Shown piece by piece: positions 28,066-37,700 of a stretch of 64,000 nt of DNA. The DNA comes from Bacteroides sp. (GTDB taxonomy: Bacteria; Bacteroidota; Bacteroidia; Bacteroidales; Bacteroidaceae). The translations under genes were made by a program, and so were the position numbers. Under the pieces are notes generated by a model, which ran no database searches, had not been told where the DNA came from, and saw only the letters and a list, made by a program, of their open reading frames with translations. The stretch is taken from the NCBI GenBank assembly GCA_021201335.1, contig JAJQFD010000020.1, forward strand, positions 1-64,000, written 5' to 3'. How positions within the stretch are numbered: the first letter of the stretch is position 1; every line of letters starts with the position of its first letter.

Positions 28066-28073
28066 CAAACATA
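28066..28073 (-). promoter_or_regulatory. -7 box of the epimerase/PAP2 operon
   Basis: TATGTTTG on the minus strand, 23 nt before the epimerase start. No -33 element found. Confidence 0.4.
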
Positions 28074-28132
28074 GAGAAAATAATCGAATAATTTGTTTTC
28101 TTTGTATGTCTAAAAAATTATACCTGAGACTT

Positions 28133-30288
28133 ATGGCAAAAAAGAAAGATAAGAAAGATAAAAAGAAGGCCGGTAAACGAATGAAAAAAAAGAGCTGGCA
28201 GAAATTGTACTGAACTTTTTTCATGACCGCCCTAATGATGTTTTTTCATTAAAGTATATATTCTCCGAACTTAAACTTACCACCCATCCATTAAAGATGC
28301 TTTGCATTGATATATTGCAAGATCTTCTGGCAGACGACTATATCGTGGAAGTGGAAAAAAGCAAATACAAACTTCATATGCAGGGAAAAGAACTCATTGG
28401 AACTTTTCACCGCAAAAGCAACGGAAAAAACTCTTTCATCCCCGAAGAGGGTGGTGATCCGATTTTTGTTGCTGAACGTAATTCATCTCATGCGATGAAT
28501 AACGACAAAGTACGGATTATGTGTTTTGCCAAGCGGAAGAACAAAGAGAAAGAAGGAGAAGTGGTTGAAATCCTTGAACGTGCGAACGATACGTTTGTCG
28601 GCACATTGGAAGTTACCAAATCGTATGCTTTCTTAGTGACTGAAAACCGCACATTGGCCAATGACATATTTATCCCCAAAGAAAAACTGAAAGGAGGCAA
28701 AACGGGAGATAAAGCAATCGTCAAAGTGATGGAATGGCCCGACAAAGCTAAAAACCCAATCGGACAAGTCATCGACATTCTGGGACGTGCCGGCGATAAT
28801 ACGACCGAAATGCATGCCATCCTGGCTGAATTCGGACTTCCCTATATCTATCCCAAAGCAGTAGAAAAAGCGGCGGACAAAATATCAGATGTAATACCGG
28901 AAGATGAAATTGCTAAACGGGAAGACTTCCGTCATATAACTACTTTCACCATCGACCCGAAAGATGCCAAGGACTTCGACGATGCTTTATCCATTCGTCC
29001 TTTAAAAGAGGGACTTTGGGAGGTAGGCGTTCATATCGCCGATGTTACACATTATGTGAAAGAGGGAGGAATGATCGATAAGGAAGGAGAAAAACGGGCC
29101 ACCTCTGTTTACCTCGTGGACCGTACCATTCCTATGCTTCCTGAACGACTTTCCAACTATATTTGTTCTCTCCGCCCTTATGAAGAAAAACTGACCTTCT
29201 CAGTTATTTTCGATATCAATGAAAAGGGAGAGATCAAGAAATCACGAATTGTACATACCGTTATTAAATCTGACAGGCGTTTTACTTATGAAGAAGCGCA
29301 GCATACTATTGAAACAGGAGAAGGTGATTTTAAGGAAGAGATTCTGACGATGGATAAAATAGCGAAGGCATTGCGGGAGAAACGTTTTGCGCAGGGAGCT
29401 ATTAACTTCGACCGGTATGAGGTAAAATTTGAAATAGATGAAAAGGGTAAACCTATCAATGTTTACTTCAAGGAAAGCAAAGATGCGAACAAATTGGTTG
29501 AAGAGTTTATGCTTCTGGCCAATCGCACTGTTGCCGAAAAGATAGGCAAGGTACCTAAAGGCAAAAAGGCGAAAGTACTGCCTTACCGTATCCACGATCT
29601 GCCCGACCCGGAGAAATTAGATAATTTATCTCAGTTCATTGCACGGTTCGGCTATAAGATACGTACAAGCGGCTCAAAAATGGATGTATCCAAATCCATT
29701 AATCATTTGCTGGATGATGTACATGGAAAGAAAGAAGAAAACCTGATTGAAACCGTATCTATTCGGGCAATGCAAAAAGCACGTTATTCGGTACATAACA
29801 TCGGACATTACGGATTGGCTTTTGAATATTATACTCATTTTACATCACCTATCCGCCGGTATCCGGATATGATGGTTCACCGTCTGGTAACTAAATATAT
29901 GGATGGCGGACGCAGTGTTTCTGAAAATAAATACGAAGACCTTTGCGACCATTGTTCCAATATGGAGCAGACTGCAGCAAGTGCCGAACGTGCTTCTATT
30001 AAGTATAAGCAAGTAGAATTTATGATGGATAAAATCGGCCAGACCTACGATGGAGTCATTTCAGGTGTAACGGAATGGGGATTGTATGTTGAACTGAATG
30101 AAAATAAATGCGAAGGAATGATTCCTATCCGCGATTTGGATGATGATTATTACGAATTCGACGAAAAGAATTATTGTCTGCGGGGTCGTCGGAAAAACCG
30201 TGTTTATAGTTTAGGCGATGCGATTACAATTAAAGTCGCCCGGGCTAATCTCGAAAAGAAACAATTGGATTTTGCATTGGTAGAATGA
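28133..30288 (+). CDS. rnr: Ribonuclease R, with a one-base frameshift near the 5' end
   Basis: 3'-to-5' exoribonuclease of the RNB/RNase II family, about 718 aa if the frame is restored. From ATG 28133 the reading begins MAKKKDKKDKKKAGKRMKKK and then leaves the coding frame at a run of eight A (28184-28191), hitting TGA within a few codons. Reading one base back gives KELAEIVLNFFHDRPND and joins the long open frame. The rest is intact: cold-shock domains, RNB active site TIDPKDAKDFDDALSI with the Asp cluster, HFTSPIRRYPDMMVHRLV, and a C-terminal S1 domain (GVISGVTEWGLYVEL). The break also reads A AAA AAG in phase. Loss of one A from a nine-A run is the simplest explanation. A terminator follows. 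Confidence 0.92.
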
Positions 30289-30306
30289 TTTATTGGAAGA
30301 TAGGAT

Positions 30307-30336
30307 CGGGCATCCGGTTTGGATGCCCGCATATTT
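30307..30336 (+). terminator. Rho-independent terminator of rnr
   Basis: CGGGCATCC (30307-30315) pairs perfectly with GGATGCCCG (30321-30329) around a 5-nt loop and is followed by CATATTTTA. Confidence 0.85.
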
Positions 30337-30470
30337 TATAAGTATAATCATAATTAGTTTGCATCCGCTTTTTTTCTAATAATATTCTCAATAAGATTGT
30401 ACATTTAAAGCACTTTTTGCATCATTAATACGTACCTAGTAATGTTCTCCATTTGATTGATTGGCACCCA

Positions 30471-31085
30471 TTATATGCCTACAACAGGAGACATATTAAT
30501 AATATTCTTATATCCTTGTTCAAAATCAACAAGCGGAGAATCTGTGACTTTGGTCTTAAACTTCAATATATAAGTCTCTGTACATTCTCCCAACCGAACG
30601 ATTACCCTATTTTTAATTTCATTCAATGATAAACCATACCATTTTAACTCTTCTCTTTTAGTATCAAAACTAGGATCGAATTGCTTCGTTTGAATATATT
30701 CGAGAACAGCCATTAATTCCGCATACGAATATTCACACCATTGAGTTACGAAATTAGAACTTTTACTTCTTTTAGCCAAATCCTTTTTTGCAGCATCCAT
30801 ATCTTTTCCAGAAACAATTAGAAAAACACAAATTCCCTCTTCATTTGTATAACTTCCACCATAATAATCAGGATAATTTTGTTCCACTATATCTCGGGTT
30901 ATTACATTATCCAAAGAATTTAAAAAGTTGTTATATACTTCTACCGAACCTAAATCATTTGTCTGGTTTTCAGTCTTTACAGGAGATAAGTCAGTATTAT
31001 AGCTACATGAGGTAATAATTGTAGAACAAGAGACCATTAATAGTACCAAGCATAAAGGAGTACCACCGAATAAGAGTTTTTTCAT
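30471..31085 (-). CDS. Lipoprotein of unknown function
   Basis: 204 aa with a signal peptide and lipobox (LLMVSC, Cys20). I do not recognise the family. The mature part contains NLYNNFL-like helices, a segment YGGSYTNEEGICVFLIVSG that reads like two beta strands, and two further Cys (in CEYSYAEL and GECTETYIL). It lies alone between the rnr terminator and a long gene-free region, with no partner genes. Its base composition is more AT-rich than the housekeeping genes next to it. Confidence 0.65.
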   Translation of the reverse strand: MKKLLFGGTPLCLVLLMVSCSTIITSCSYNTDLSPVKTENQTNDLGSVEVYNNFLNSLDNVITRDIVEQNYPDYYGGSYTNEEGICVFLIVSGKDMDAAKKDLAKRSKSSNFVTQWCEYSYAELMAVLEYIQTKQFDPSFDTKREELKWYGLSLNEIKNRVIVRLGECTETYILKFKTKVTDSPLVDFEQGYKNIINMSPVVGI

Positions 31086-31562
31086 AATTAGTATTTATTA
31101 GTTAGACAGTTTTATAAAAATATAGAATATTTATCCATATTCCTAATTAAAGTAAAATAAAAAGAATTATCTAATTCTTAATATATATAATAGTGATAAT
31201 TAATAAGCAAATTACTTTGTAAGATTATATTAAATAACACAATAAAAGTTTCCAGTTTCTTTTTATTGCCATTCTTCCTCTAACATTATCCTTTAAAATT
31301 TAAAAGATAATCTCCCAGTCAATACCCGATATTTAAAACCTTCACTTATTAAAAGTTATCTCGGAAGGAATATTCTGAATATTTAAATAATTCATTATTT
31401 AAGCGGAAAGTATTTGACGCACAATTGTTAGAAGTGTTGTTCTTATTGTCATTTTTAGAGGTATGAAGGGATAACACTATTCCAACAGTAGAATTTTTAC
31501 CCCATAACAAGCTAATAAAATTAGAGTCCAGTCCAATTCAATCGGCTATGGATAATAGGCTA

Positions 31563-31637
31563 TTACTGATTATTACTGCCTGAATAAGTTACTATCAGAA
31601 AGAGTGAAAATAAAAGTATAAGAATAACTCCTTTCAT
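31563..31637 (-). CDS. Possible small hydrophobic peptide (24 aa)
   Basis: The peptide begins MKGVILILLFSLFLIV and ends with a short polar tail (GSNNQ), so it would be a single membrane-spanning peptide. A -7 box TATATTTG (31694-31701, minus strand) would give a leader of about 50 nt before the ATG. A longer in-frame reading to 31826 contains that box and is less likely. There is no database support available to me; it could be chance. Confidence 0.3.
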   Translation of the reverse strand: MKGVILILLFSLFLIVTYSGSNNQ

Positions 31638-32130
31638 AATTGCTGTTTTTGCTGGTTGAGAAATAGAATCTCTATTATAGGCTTTTACAAAACCAAATAT
31701 AACAATTTCCATACGATAAAAAAAGACAGCTTTTGTATTATTTTCATACAGACTTGGTCTAATATTGTAACGGCAGAAGTGTTGGATAAATATTAACAGC
31801 AAAATTATCCCCCTATCCTTTTTCAAACATCACATTTATCATTAAAATCAAAGAAGATTGTCTTTAATTTCGCTATATTTTTTGGGGCTACTTTTATTAT
31901 TCTGCTAACATTTTGGATAATTAAAATCCTCCTTATCCAAAATCAATTTTCTTTTATTTCTGATAAATATCTATCATTATTTTAATTATATCTTTCAATA
32001 GGTAACTATTGATTTTCGCTAAATCAACTTATCTGAATCAAGCGAATGAAAAATTCTTCGCTTACACATGAAATACTTATGAAAAACACACAAAATCCAA
32101 TTTTTTGCTACAGCTAAAAAATATTTCCAG

Positions 32131-32283
32131 TGCGACAAGAGTTTGGAGTTTGTTAACCAAAAGGCCTTCATTCATTAAACACAAGAGCACGCTTCATTAA
32201 CTGAAAGACTGCCATTTATTAACCAAAGAACCCGATCTCGTTAACCAAAAGTGGCGAACTTTATTAACAAGAGTCAGACTTTA
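32131..32283. repeat. Degenerate 22-bp tandem array (seven units)
   Basis: Unit starts are 32131, 32153, 32175, 32197, 32219, 32241 and 32264. Spacing is 22 nt five times, then 23; the last unit is 20 nt long. Most units open with TTAACCAAAAG or a close variant (TTAAACACAAG, TTAACTGAAAG, TTAACCAAAGA, TTAACAAGAG) and end with CTTCA or CTTTA. The middle of each unit is variable. Confidence 0.8.
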
Positions 32284-32591
32284 TAAATGTAGAAGATTAC
32301 TTCATGAGAAAAGAAGAGATTTCAGGTTGATAAACGACACTAATCTGGGCTTTATTCTCCAGAATGTTGGAGAAATCAGTAGCTTGAAAATTGTCAATTA
32401 AAAAGTAAAATGAAATTAAAATAAGCATAATGATTAAATAAAATGAATTCAAAAACAGAAAGACGGACTTTATTTAATATTTACGTCTTTACGATTTCAT
32501 CTAATGTAATTTCCCTGCGTTTATTTTCCTTTGTGAAGGAGAGGTCAGAAATAAGCCAAAGAAAAGCGTATTCATTTTTTTGAAACCGTTA

Positions 32592-32619
32592 ATTTGACAA
32601 ATTGTCAAATCTATTTTTG
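32592..32619 (+). promoter_or_regulatory. Palindromic operator next to an orphan -7 box
   Basis: ATTTGACAAATTGTCAAAT (32592-32610) is a perfect 19-bp palindrome. TATTTTTG (32612-32619) directly after it fits the -7 consensus. No open reading frame of note follows. Confidence 0.45.
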
Positions 32620-32771
32620 TGTTATCAATTATACAAAAAGTCTGCTTTAAATTCTACTCTTTTTTTTGAGTATCATATTTCGGGTGTTTGTTTCTATTAA
32701 ATATCTGCATGGGTAGGTAAATGTCTCAAAAGTAGATCGTATATTAAATGAAGTTACGATTTGTAAGCCGG

Positions 32772-32938
32772 CAAGTCCGCAGGACTTGAATGTGCATAAC
32801 CCCGGGTGAAACCCGGGGTAACAGATAAACCCCTTTTCCCGAACCCCGCATGGGGTTCAACCCCTTCAGGGTTATATTGAGCGGGGTGTTCCCCCTACCC
32901 CGGGTTTCACCCGGGGTTATGCACATCTGACCTCAGAT
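32772..32938. repeat. GC-rich palindromic repeat element (REP/MITE-like)
   Basis: A perfect 30-bp inverted repeat (32791-32820 and 32896-32925) brackets 75 bp that contains further hairpins such as GAACCCCGCATGGGGTTC. Each arm is itself a hairpin, CCCCGGGTGAAACCCGGGG. Outside it are CAAGTCCGCAGGACTTG (32772-32788) and ATCTGACCTCAGAT (32925-32938). The composition contrasts sharply with the AT-rich surroundings. It probably belongs to a dispersed non-coding repeat family. Confidence 0.75.
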
Positions 32939-33041
32939 GGGGTCACTGCTCACAATTTATAACTTTATCAAAAATCGATTGAGCTTTTGAGACAACCTCT
33001 CTGATGGTTATTTTCTTAATTTGTCAGGCAAATCATTATCA

Positions 33042-33062
33042 GGGCACCCACAAGGGATGCCC
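33042..33062 (-). terminator. Weak hairpin after the hmu operon
   Basis: GGGCACCC (33042-33049) pairs with GGATGCCC (33055-33062) with one mismatch, 40 nt past the hmuV stop. There is no strong U-run. Confidence 0.3.
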
Positions 33063-33102
33063 CTACCCCTACGGATGAGGGCGAAAACAGCCAATAATTA
33101 TC

Positions 33103-33426
33103 CTACTCTGGCACATAAATAATCTCCCCGTTCTCCAACTCGTACGCGACACCTACTTTTTTACCGCGCTTTCCAGTTTGATCCTGATTTTCGGAGGGAG
33201 TATAACGATTTATTTTATTCCCCTCTTTAGTGATGATTTCCATATTCTCCTTTCCGGGATTCTTCACCATGGTATAATCTTCCTGCGAAAAAACCTCCGT
33301 CATATTATAGCGGGTAACAAGTGCCACCATAAGGGCAACGGCAAATACCATCGCCACATCGAAGAGATTCGAAACCACACTGATCGGGTCGCTGTCTTCC
33401 TCTTTTCTCAATAGTCGTCTTTTCAT
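33103..33426 (-). CDS. hmuV: HmuV-like DUF2149 membrane protein
   Basis: 107 aa, last gene of the hmu operon. A single transmembrane helix (NLFDVAMVFAVALMVALV) follows a basic N-terminus (MKRRLLRKEEDSDPI). The remainder is a soluble domain ending in GVAYELENGEIIYVPE. The topology is like ExbD/TolR, and with the MotA/TolQ/ExbB-type HmuU it probably forms a dedicated energy-coupling pair for haem transport; that role is inference. The start overlaps the hmuU stop by 4 nt (ATGA). Confidence 0.85.
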   Translation of the reverse strand: MKRRLLRKEEDSDPISVVSNLFDVAMVFAVALMVALVTRYNMTEVFSQEDYTMVKNPGKENMEIITKEGNKINRYTPSENQDQTGKRGKKVGVAYELENGEIIYVPE

Positions 33427-34025
33427 TGTGGGGTACGTTTTTCAGTTAGTATCTCAGACAGAAACTCCAGATTTGTCATATCCTGCAAGTACCAGCGTTG
33501 TTTTACCTGCTGGGTTATAAAGCCAATGCCACTGATAAATAAACCAACTACTGTGGTGGCAAAAGCCACTTGCATGTTGTATGCCATGGAAGCAATATCA
33601 CCGGTGGAAAGACCAACCAGAGCGGGTCCCATCGGAATCAAGGTTCCCATCAAACCGAGAATAGGCCCCAGTTTGGTTAGCATTTTCGAAGCAGACAAGT
33701 CTTTATCAGCCGCAATTTCAAAGTTGGCCAACAATCGTTGGATATGTGCTGGGTTGTTTTCAGCTTCCAATATCTGCCGGATATAATTTATCATCAGGGA
33801 AGATGATTTTTGCGGGAGCTTTCCCAGTAGTTCGGTTACATTCTCAGCAGTCAGGGAATTTATTTCAGGTCGAAACTGGGCATCTGTTTTACGGATGGCC
33901 AGGTATTGACCGAAGAAACTACCAATCATTAACAGGGAACGAATAAACAACAAGATCAACAAAACTATGACAGGAACCATCAGTCCCGTCGATATCCAGA
34001 ATAAAATATCAGAAATCAGACTCAT
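33423..34025 (-). CDS. hmuU: HmuU-like MotA/TolQ/ExbB proton channel protein
   Basis: 200 aa with three membrane helices: near the N-terminus (LMVPVIVLLILLFIRSLLMI), then LGPILGLMGTLIPMGPALVGL and AFATTVVGLFISGIGFIT, which carry the conserved MotA/TolQ/ExbB proton-channel signature. It should use proton-motive force with HmuV to power the TonB-type receptor HmuR or the HmuS step. It overlaps both neighbours by 4 nt, so translation is coupled. Confidence 0.88.
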   Translation of the reverse strand: MSLISDILFWISTGLMVPVIVLLILLFIRSLLMIGSFFGQYLAIRKTDAQFRPEINSLTAENVTELLGKLPQKSSSLMINYIRQILEAENNPAHIQRLLANFEIAADKDLSASKMLTKLGPILGLMGTLIPMGPALVGLSTGDIASMAYNMQVAFATTVVGLFISGIGFITQQVKQRWYLQDMTNLEFLSEILTEKRTPQ

Positions 34026-34717
34026 TTACTTGAATTATTTTTTAAGTTTTTACGACGATAATAAAAAAGACCAATACATCCACCTACCAGAATTATAACT
34101 ACCAGTCCTGCAAGGGAAGCCCAATCTACAGTAGATACACCCTGCACAGCAGTGCGTCCGTTGACAGTTGCAATGATACCGAGGATTGCTACCAGTGCGT
34201 TGGATAGAAAAAGTAATTCCAGTCTTAACTCTTTTTCCGGCAATAGCCAGAGCAATAAATAGCTGCCTAACAAGACAGACAGGAAAACAACACCAGCGCA
34301 TGACCAGCCAATTAGTTGGAAAGACATGCCCGGAAAAGCAAAGATGGCATACGCTAATCCACTAAACAAAACCGGATAGATAAGTAATCCGGGTATCCAC
34401 CGCAAAACACGGTAAATCCGAATTATTCTTTTTTTTACAGGATAAGCATTGTGAACATGTACCGCCAACAGACAATAAGCCATTTGAAAGCTGACATCCA
34501 GCGTGAGTATAACAGAGGTGTCCAACATCAATTCCGGGTTATTCAGCCAGCTTTCGATCTGTGTTTTTGACTGCTCAATGGCATAAGGCCACATACACCC
34601 AACAAACAGTCCGGCCACGACAGCAGAAATACCTACTGCCACAACTTGCCAGAATGTTTGTTTCAACAGGAAATTGAATACAATCAATAACATCAGTATC
34701 AGTACAACCGCATACAT
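34022..34717 (-). CDS. hmuT: HmuT-like integral membrane protein
   Basis: About 231 aa from the ATG at 34717, one base after the hmuS stop codon. A longer in-frame start at 34846 would overlap hmuS by over 120 nt and gives a poor N-terminus, so it is rejected. It has about six to seven hydrophobic helices (MYAVVLILMLLIVFNFLL, VAVGISAVVAGLFVGCMW, LLGSYLLLWLLPEK, ending VVIILVGGCIGLFYYRR). Function unknown; position and topology match HmuT of the hmu operon. Confidence 0.8.
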   Translation of the reverse strand: MYAVVLILMLLIVFNFLLKQTFWQVVAVGISAVVAGLFVGCMWPYAIEQSKTQIESWLNNPELMLDTSVILTLDVSFQMAYCLLAVHVHNAYPVKKRIIRIYRVLRWIPGLLIYPVLFSGLAYAIFAFPGMSFQLIGWSCAGVVFLSVLLGSYLLLWLLPEKELRLELLFLSNALVAILGIIATVNGRTAVQGVSTVDWASLAGLVVIILVGGCIGLFYYRRKNLKNNSSK

Positions 34718-34718
34718 A

Positions 34719-37700
34719 TTAATTCTGCTTTTTACGTTTCCTGCGGATGAAGATAAGCAAGGCCAATAGTAATACAACAACGGTTGCCACGACAGCAATA
34801 TTGTTGAGTGTATTTTTCTGCTCATTAACCGAACCCGAAAGTTCATCCTTTTTCATGACTACTCCTTTATCTTTTACATCCGTAGCCGATTCACGAATCT
34901 GGTTGATACTTTTTTTGTATTCAGCTGCGGTAGAGGCATCCGATTGGGAAGCAATAAAATCTCTGAGTTTGGCATTATCGCACACAAATCCAGAACAGGA
35001 GGGGCGATATTCCTTTATCAAATCAGTATGTAACTTGGTTATATCCGCGATTTGTTGTTCAGTGGCTTTCCACATTCCTTTGCGGATGGTTTCCAACATC
35101 ACAGCCGTGATCTCTTCGAGGGCAGCAGGACTCTGTTGTTCGAAGAACTCCTGTACACCCAGGTTGAATTTGTCTTTCACATAGACATTGTAAATTTCAT
35201 CCCAAAGTTCATTGTCAATCACAGAAGGTTTCATCACATTCCATCCGTAGGTATTCCGGATCGTTTCAGCGATAGAAGAGGCAGTGGTAGCTTCTCCTTT
35301 CATCTTTTCTTTAATATAACTAGGATTAAAGATGGTAGTACGTGATTCTACTCCTATGGCTTCTTTAAGTTCTTGCATACGTACATTATTTCGGTTCCGG
35401 TAATCACTCAGGTAAGCGTCCGGATCTTTTCCGGTTACATTACGCACAGCAAGGTTCATACCTCCCATAAACTCATACACATGATCAAGACTTAATGCTC
35501 CCCATGTATTGCTTTGGCGGGGTTGTATGACCACATCCGTACGGGTTAGAGCCGCCTCGAATGCAAACTGACGGAAAACTTCCCAGTTCTTTTCATTGCC
35601 GTAATAAGCTCCCATGTTATTTAGATACACCTCGGCAATTTCTGATTCATTTTCCCAACGGTCACCGGCCTCCACCATACCTTGTATGCCACTGCCGTAA
35701 TTACCATTGGCTCCTCCGAAGACACGGAAAGTAGACATTTCACGGGCATCTTTGGGAGAAAGACCTTTCTCTGTCAGTACCCGTTCAGACTCTACCACAC
35801 TGGTGGCTACCAGATTATCATATTTATCATCCCTGGCGGCAGTAGCCATTTCGACCGCGCGGTTAATCAGGAAGAGGCGTGATGCAGCCAGGTCTCTTAA
35901 TTGTCCGGAGGTCTGCACTACCACATCAATACGCGGACGGCCCAGTTCTTCAGAAGGTATCAATTGAAGATCACTTACTCTTCCAAACGAGTCCCGGATA
36001 GGTTCCACACCCAGCATATATAATATTTGGGCAATAGTAGCTCCATTGGTTTCAATAAATTCTCCTGACCAAAGGGTATAACTTACTTTGCGAGGAAATT
36101 TGCCATTATGCCGTTCCTGATACATTTCAATGGTATTTTTAGCTAACTGCACTCCTTTTTCCCAAGCAGCCTCAGAAGGGGTAGCTTCCGCATTAATGCT
36201 GTATAAATTGCGTCCGGTCGGTAAACTGTTGGGATTTACAATGGGATCACCTCCCGGTGAAGGAGGAGTATAACCGCCGTTCAGTGCATTGATCATACTC
36301 GCGAGCTCCTGTTCCGGACTATTCAGCAAATTGTTTCGATAATTATGGATGTTGCAAATCGTCTTTTCTACTTCAGTAACTGCCAGCGCAAAATGAATTT
36401 CCTCTTTGCTATATTCAGGTTTGGAGGCCCTTTTAGTTCTTTCTTTCATCATCTCAGCCATGCTTATAGGAGCTTTCTTTTCTTCATCTTCTTTTTTAAC
36501 GTCCATCTGCTCCAGCATTTTTCTCATGGCTTCCGGCATTTCCTTACCACCACTTTTCGCTTCAAACATTTTTCGGATTTCGTTTGTATCTTTTCCTTCC
36601 GCCATTTTCTTCATCATATTAACCATGAATTCCGGCATCTTGCTTTTACCATCCGCATGTCCCGTATTCTTCGGCATTTTCTGACCAGAAGATACCATCG
36701 CATTCATCATCGCCATCATACCAGTTGGTGCATTGCGGGACTCTTCAATTCTCCGTGCTTTCTCCAATTCTTCGGCAGTAATTCCCGCTGTTCTGCAAAT
36801 GAGTTCATCGTTGATTTGCTCCGGATTCCTCAATAATTTTCCTACCAATGTTTTGGCAGGCGTTAAATAATGCTGATTGAACAAAGCTTTGTTTTTACTG
36901 ACCTGCTCATTGGCTCTGCCCCGTTGTTTGTCGAGTGCCAATAAACTGTAAGCAATTGGATCGGTCGCCATAGCATATACAGACGAAGTGATTCGCTCAG
37001 TTTCATAGGGTACGCCCATGGTATAAAGCTGTCCGGTGATTTTTTCTGCTGCAAGCTCTTCAGCAAAGTTTTCAAGTTTTAGTATTTCATCTTGGGTATA
37101 GGGAACAGTTAAAACGCTGTCTAATCCGAGATCACGGTGAAATCCCATCTTCACAGCAATGGATTTTACTTCCAGAGATACCTTGTCACCGGGTGCCCGA
37201 TTGTAGATCTTTATCTTTTCCATTAAATCCCGGTAGATACCCCGCACGCTACTTTCCAAGAAAGGTGGTGTAAGGTAGGATTGCAAACCTCCATATCCAC
37301 GACGTTTGGCAATGATACCTTCTCCTACATTGCTAATGGTATAAATATAGAAGTGCGGAACAGATCCAACGAGGCGATCGGGCCAGTCGAGACTGCTTAA
37401 TGCAACTTGCTTCCTGGGTGTATATTCCAAACTTCCATGAGTGCCAAAATGAATCAATGCATCCGCTTTAAAACCGTGTTGCATCCATAAATATGAAGCA
37501 ATATAGGTATGGGGAGGAGCAGAATTCGTGCCGTGTACCACCTGGAAAGAATTACTTCCGGCTCCGGCAGCATTTTGGGGTAAAAGTACCACGTTGCCAA
37601 ACTGCAGGCGGGCTACCCCAATCTTTCCATCAGGGGTTGCCATGTAGGCTCCGGGGAACTCTCCGTTTGCCTGTACTACCTCGGCATATTTTTCAGGGCG

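Larger units (their letters stand above)
31086..33102. other. About 2 kb AT-rich interval without a large gene
   Basis: No convincing protein gene above about 60 aa was found on either strand. The interval holds a possible 24-codon membrane peptide (31563-31637), a 22-bp tandem array (32131-32283), a 19-bp palindrome beside a -7 box (32592-32619), a GC-rich palindromic element (32772-32938), and a weak hairpin at 33042-33062 next to the end of the hmu operon. Confidence 0.6.

Noticed and set aside
32744..32926. 60-codon open frame on the minus strand
   Set aside because: It lies within the GC-rich palindromic element and its translation follows the inverted repeat; there is no start context or family likeness.
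34718..34846. Longer start for HmuT
   Set aside because: It would overlap the hmuS coding end by over 120 nt and lacks a membrane-protein N-terminus; ATG at 34717 follows the hmuS stop directly.
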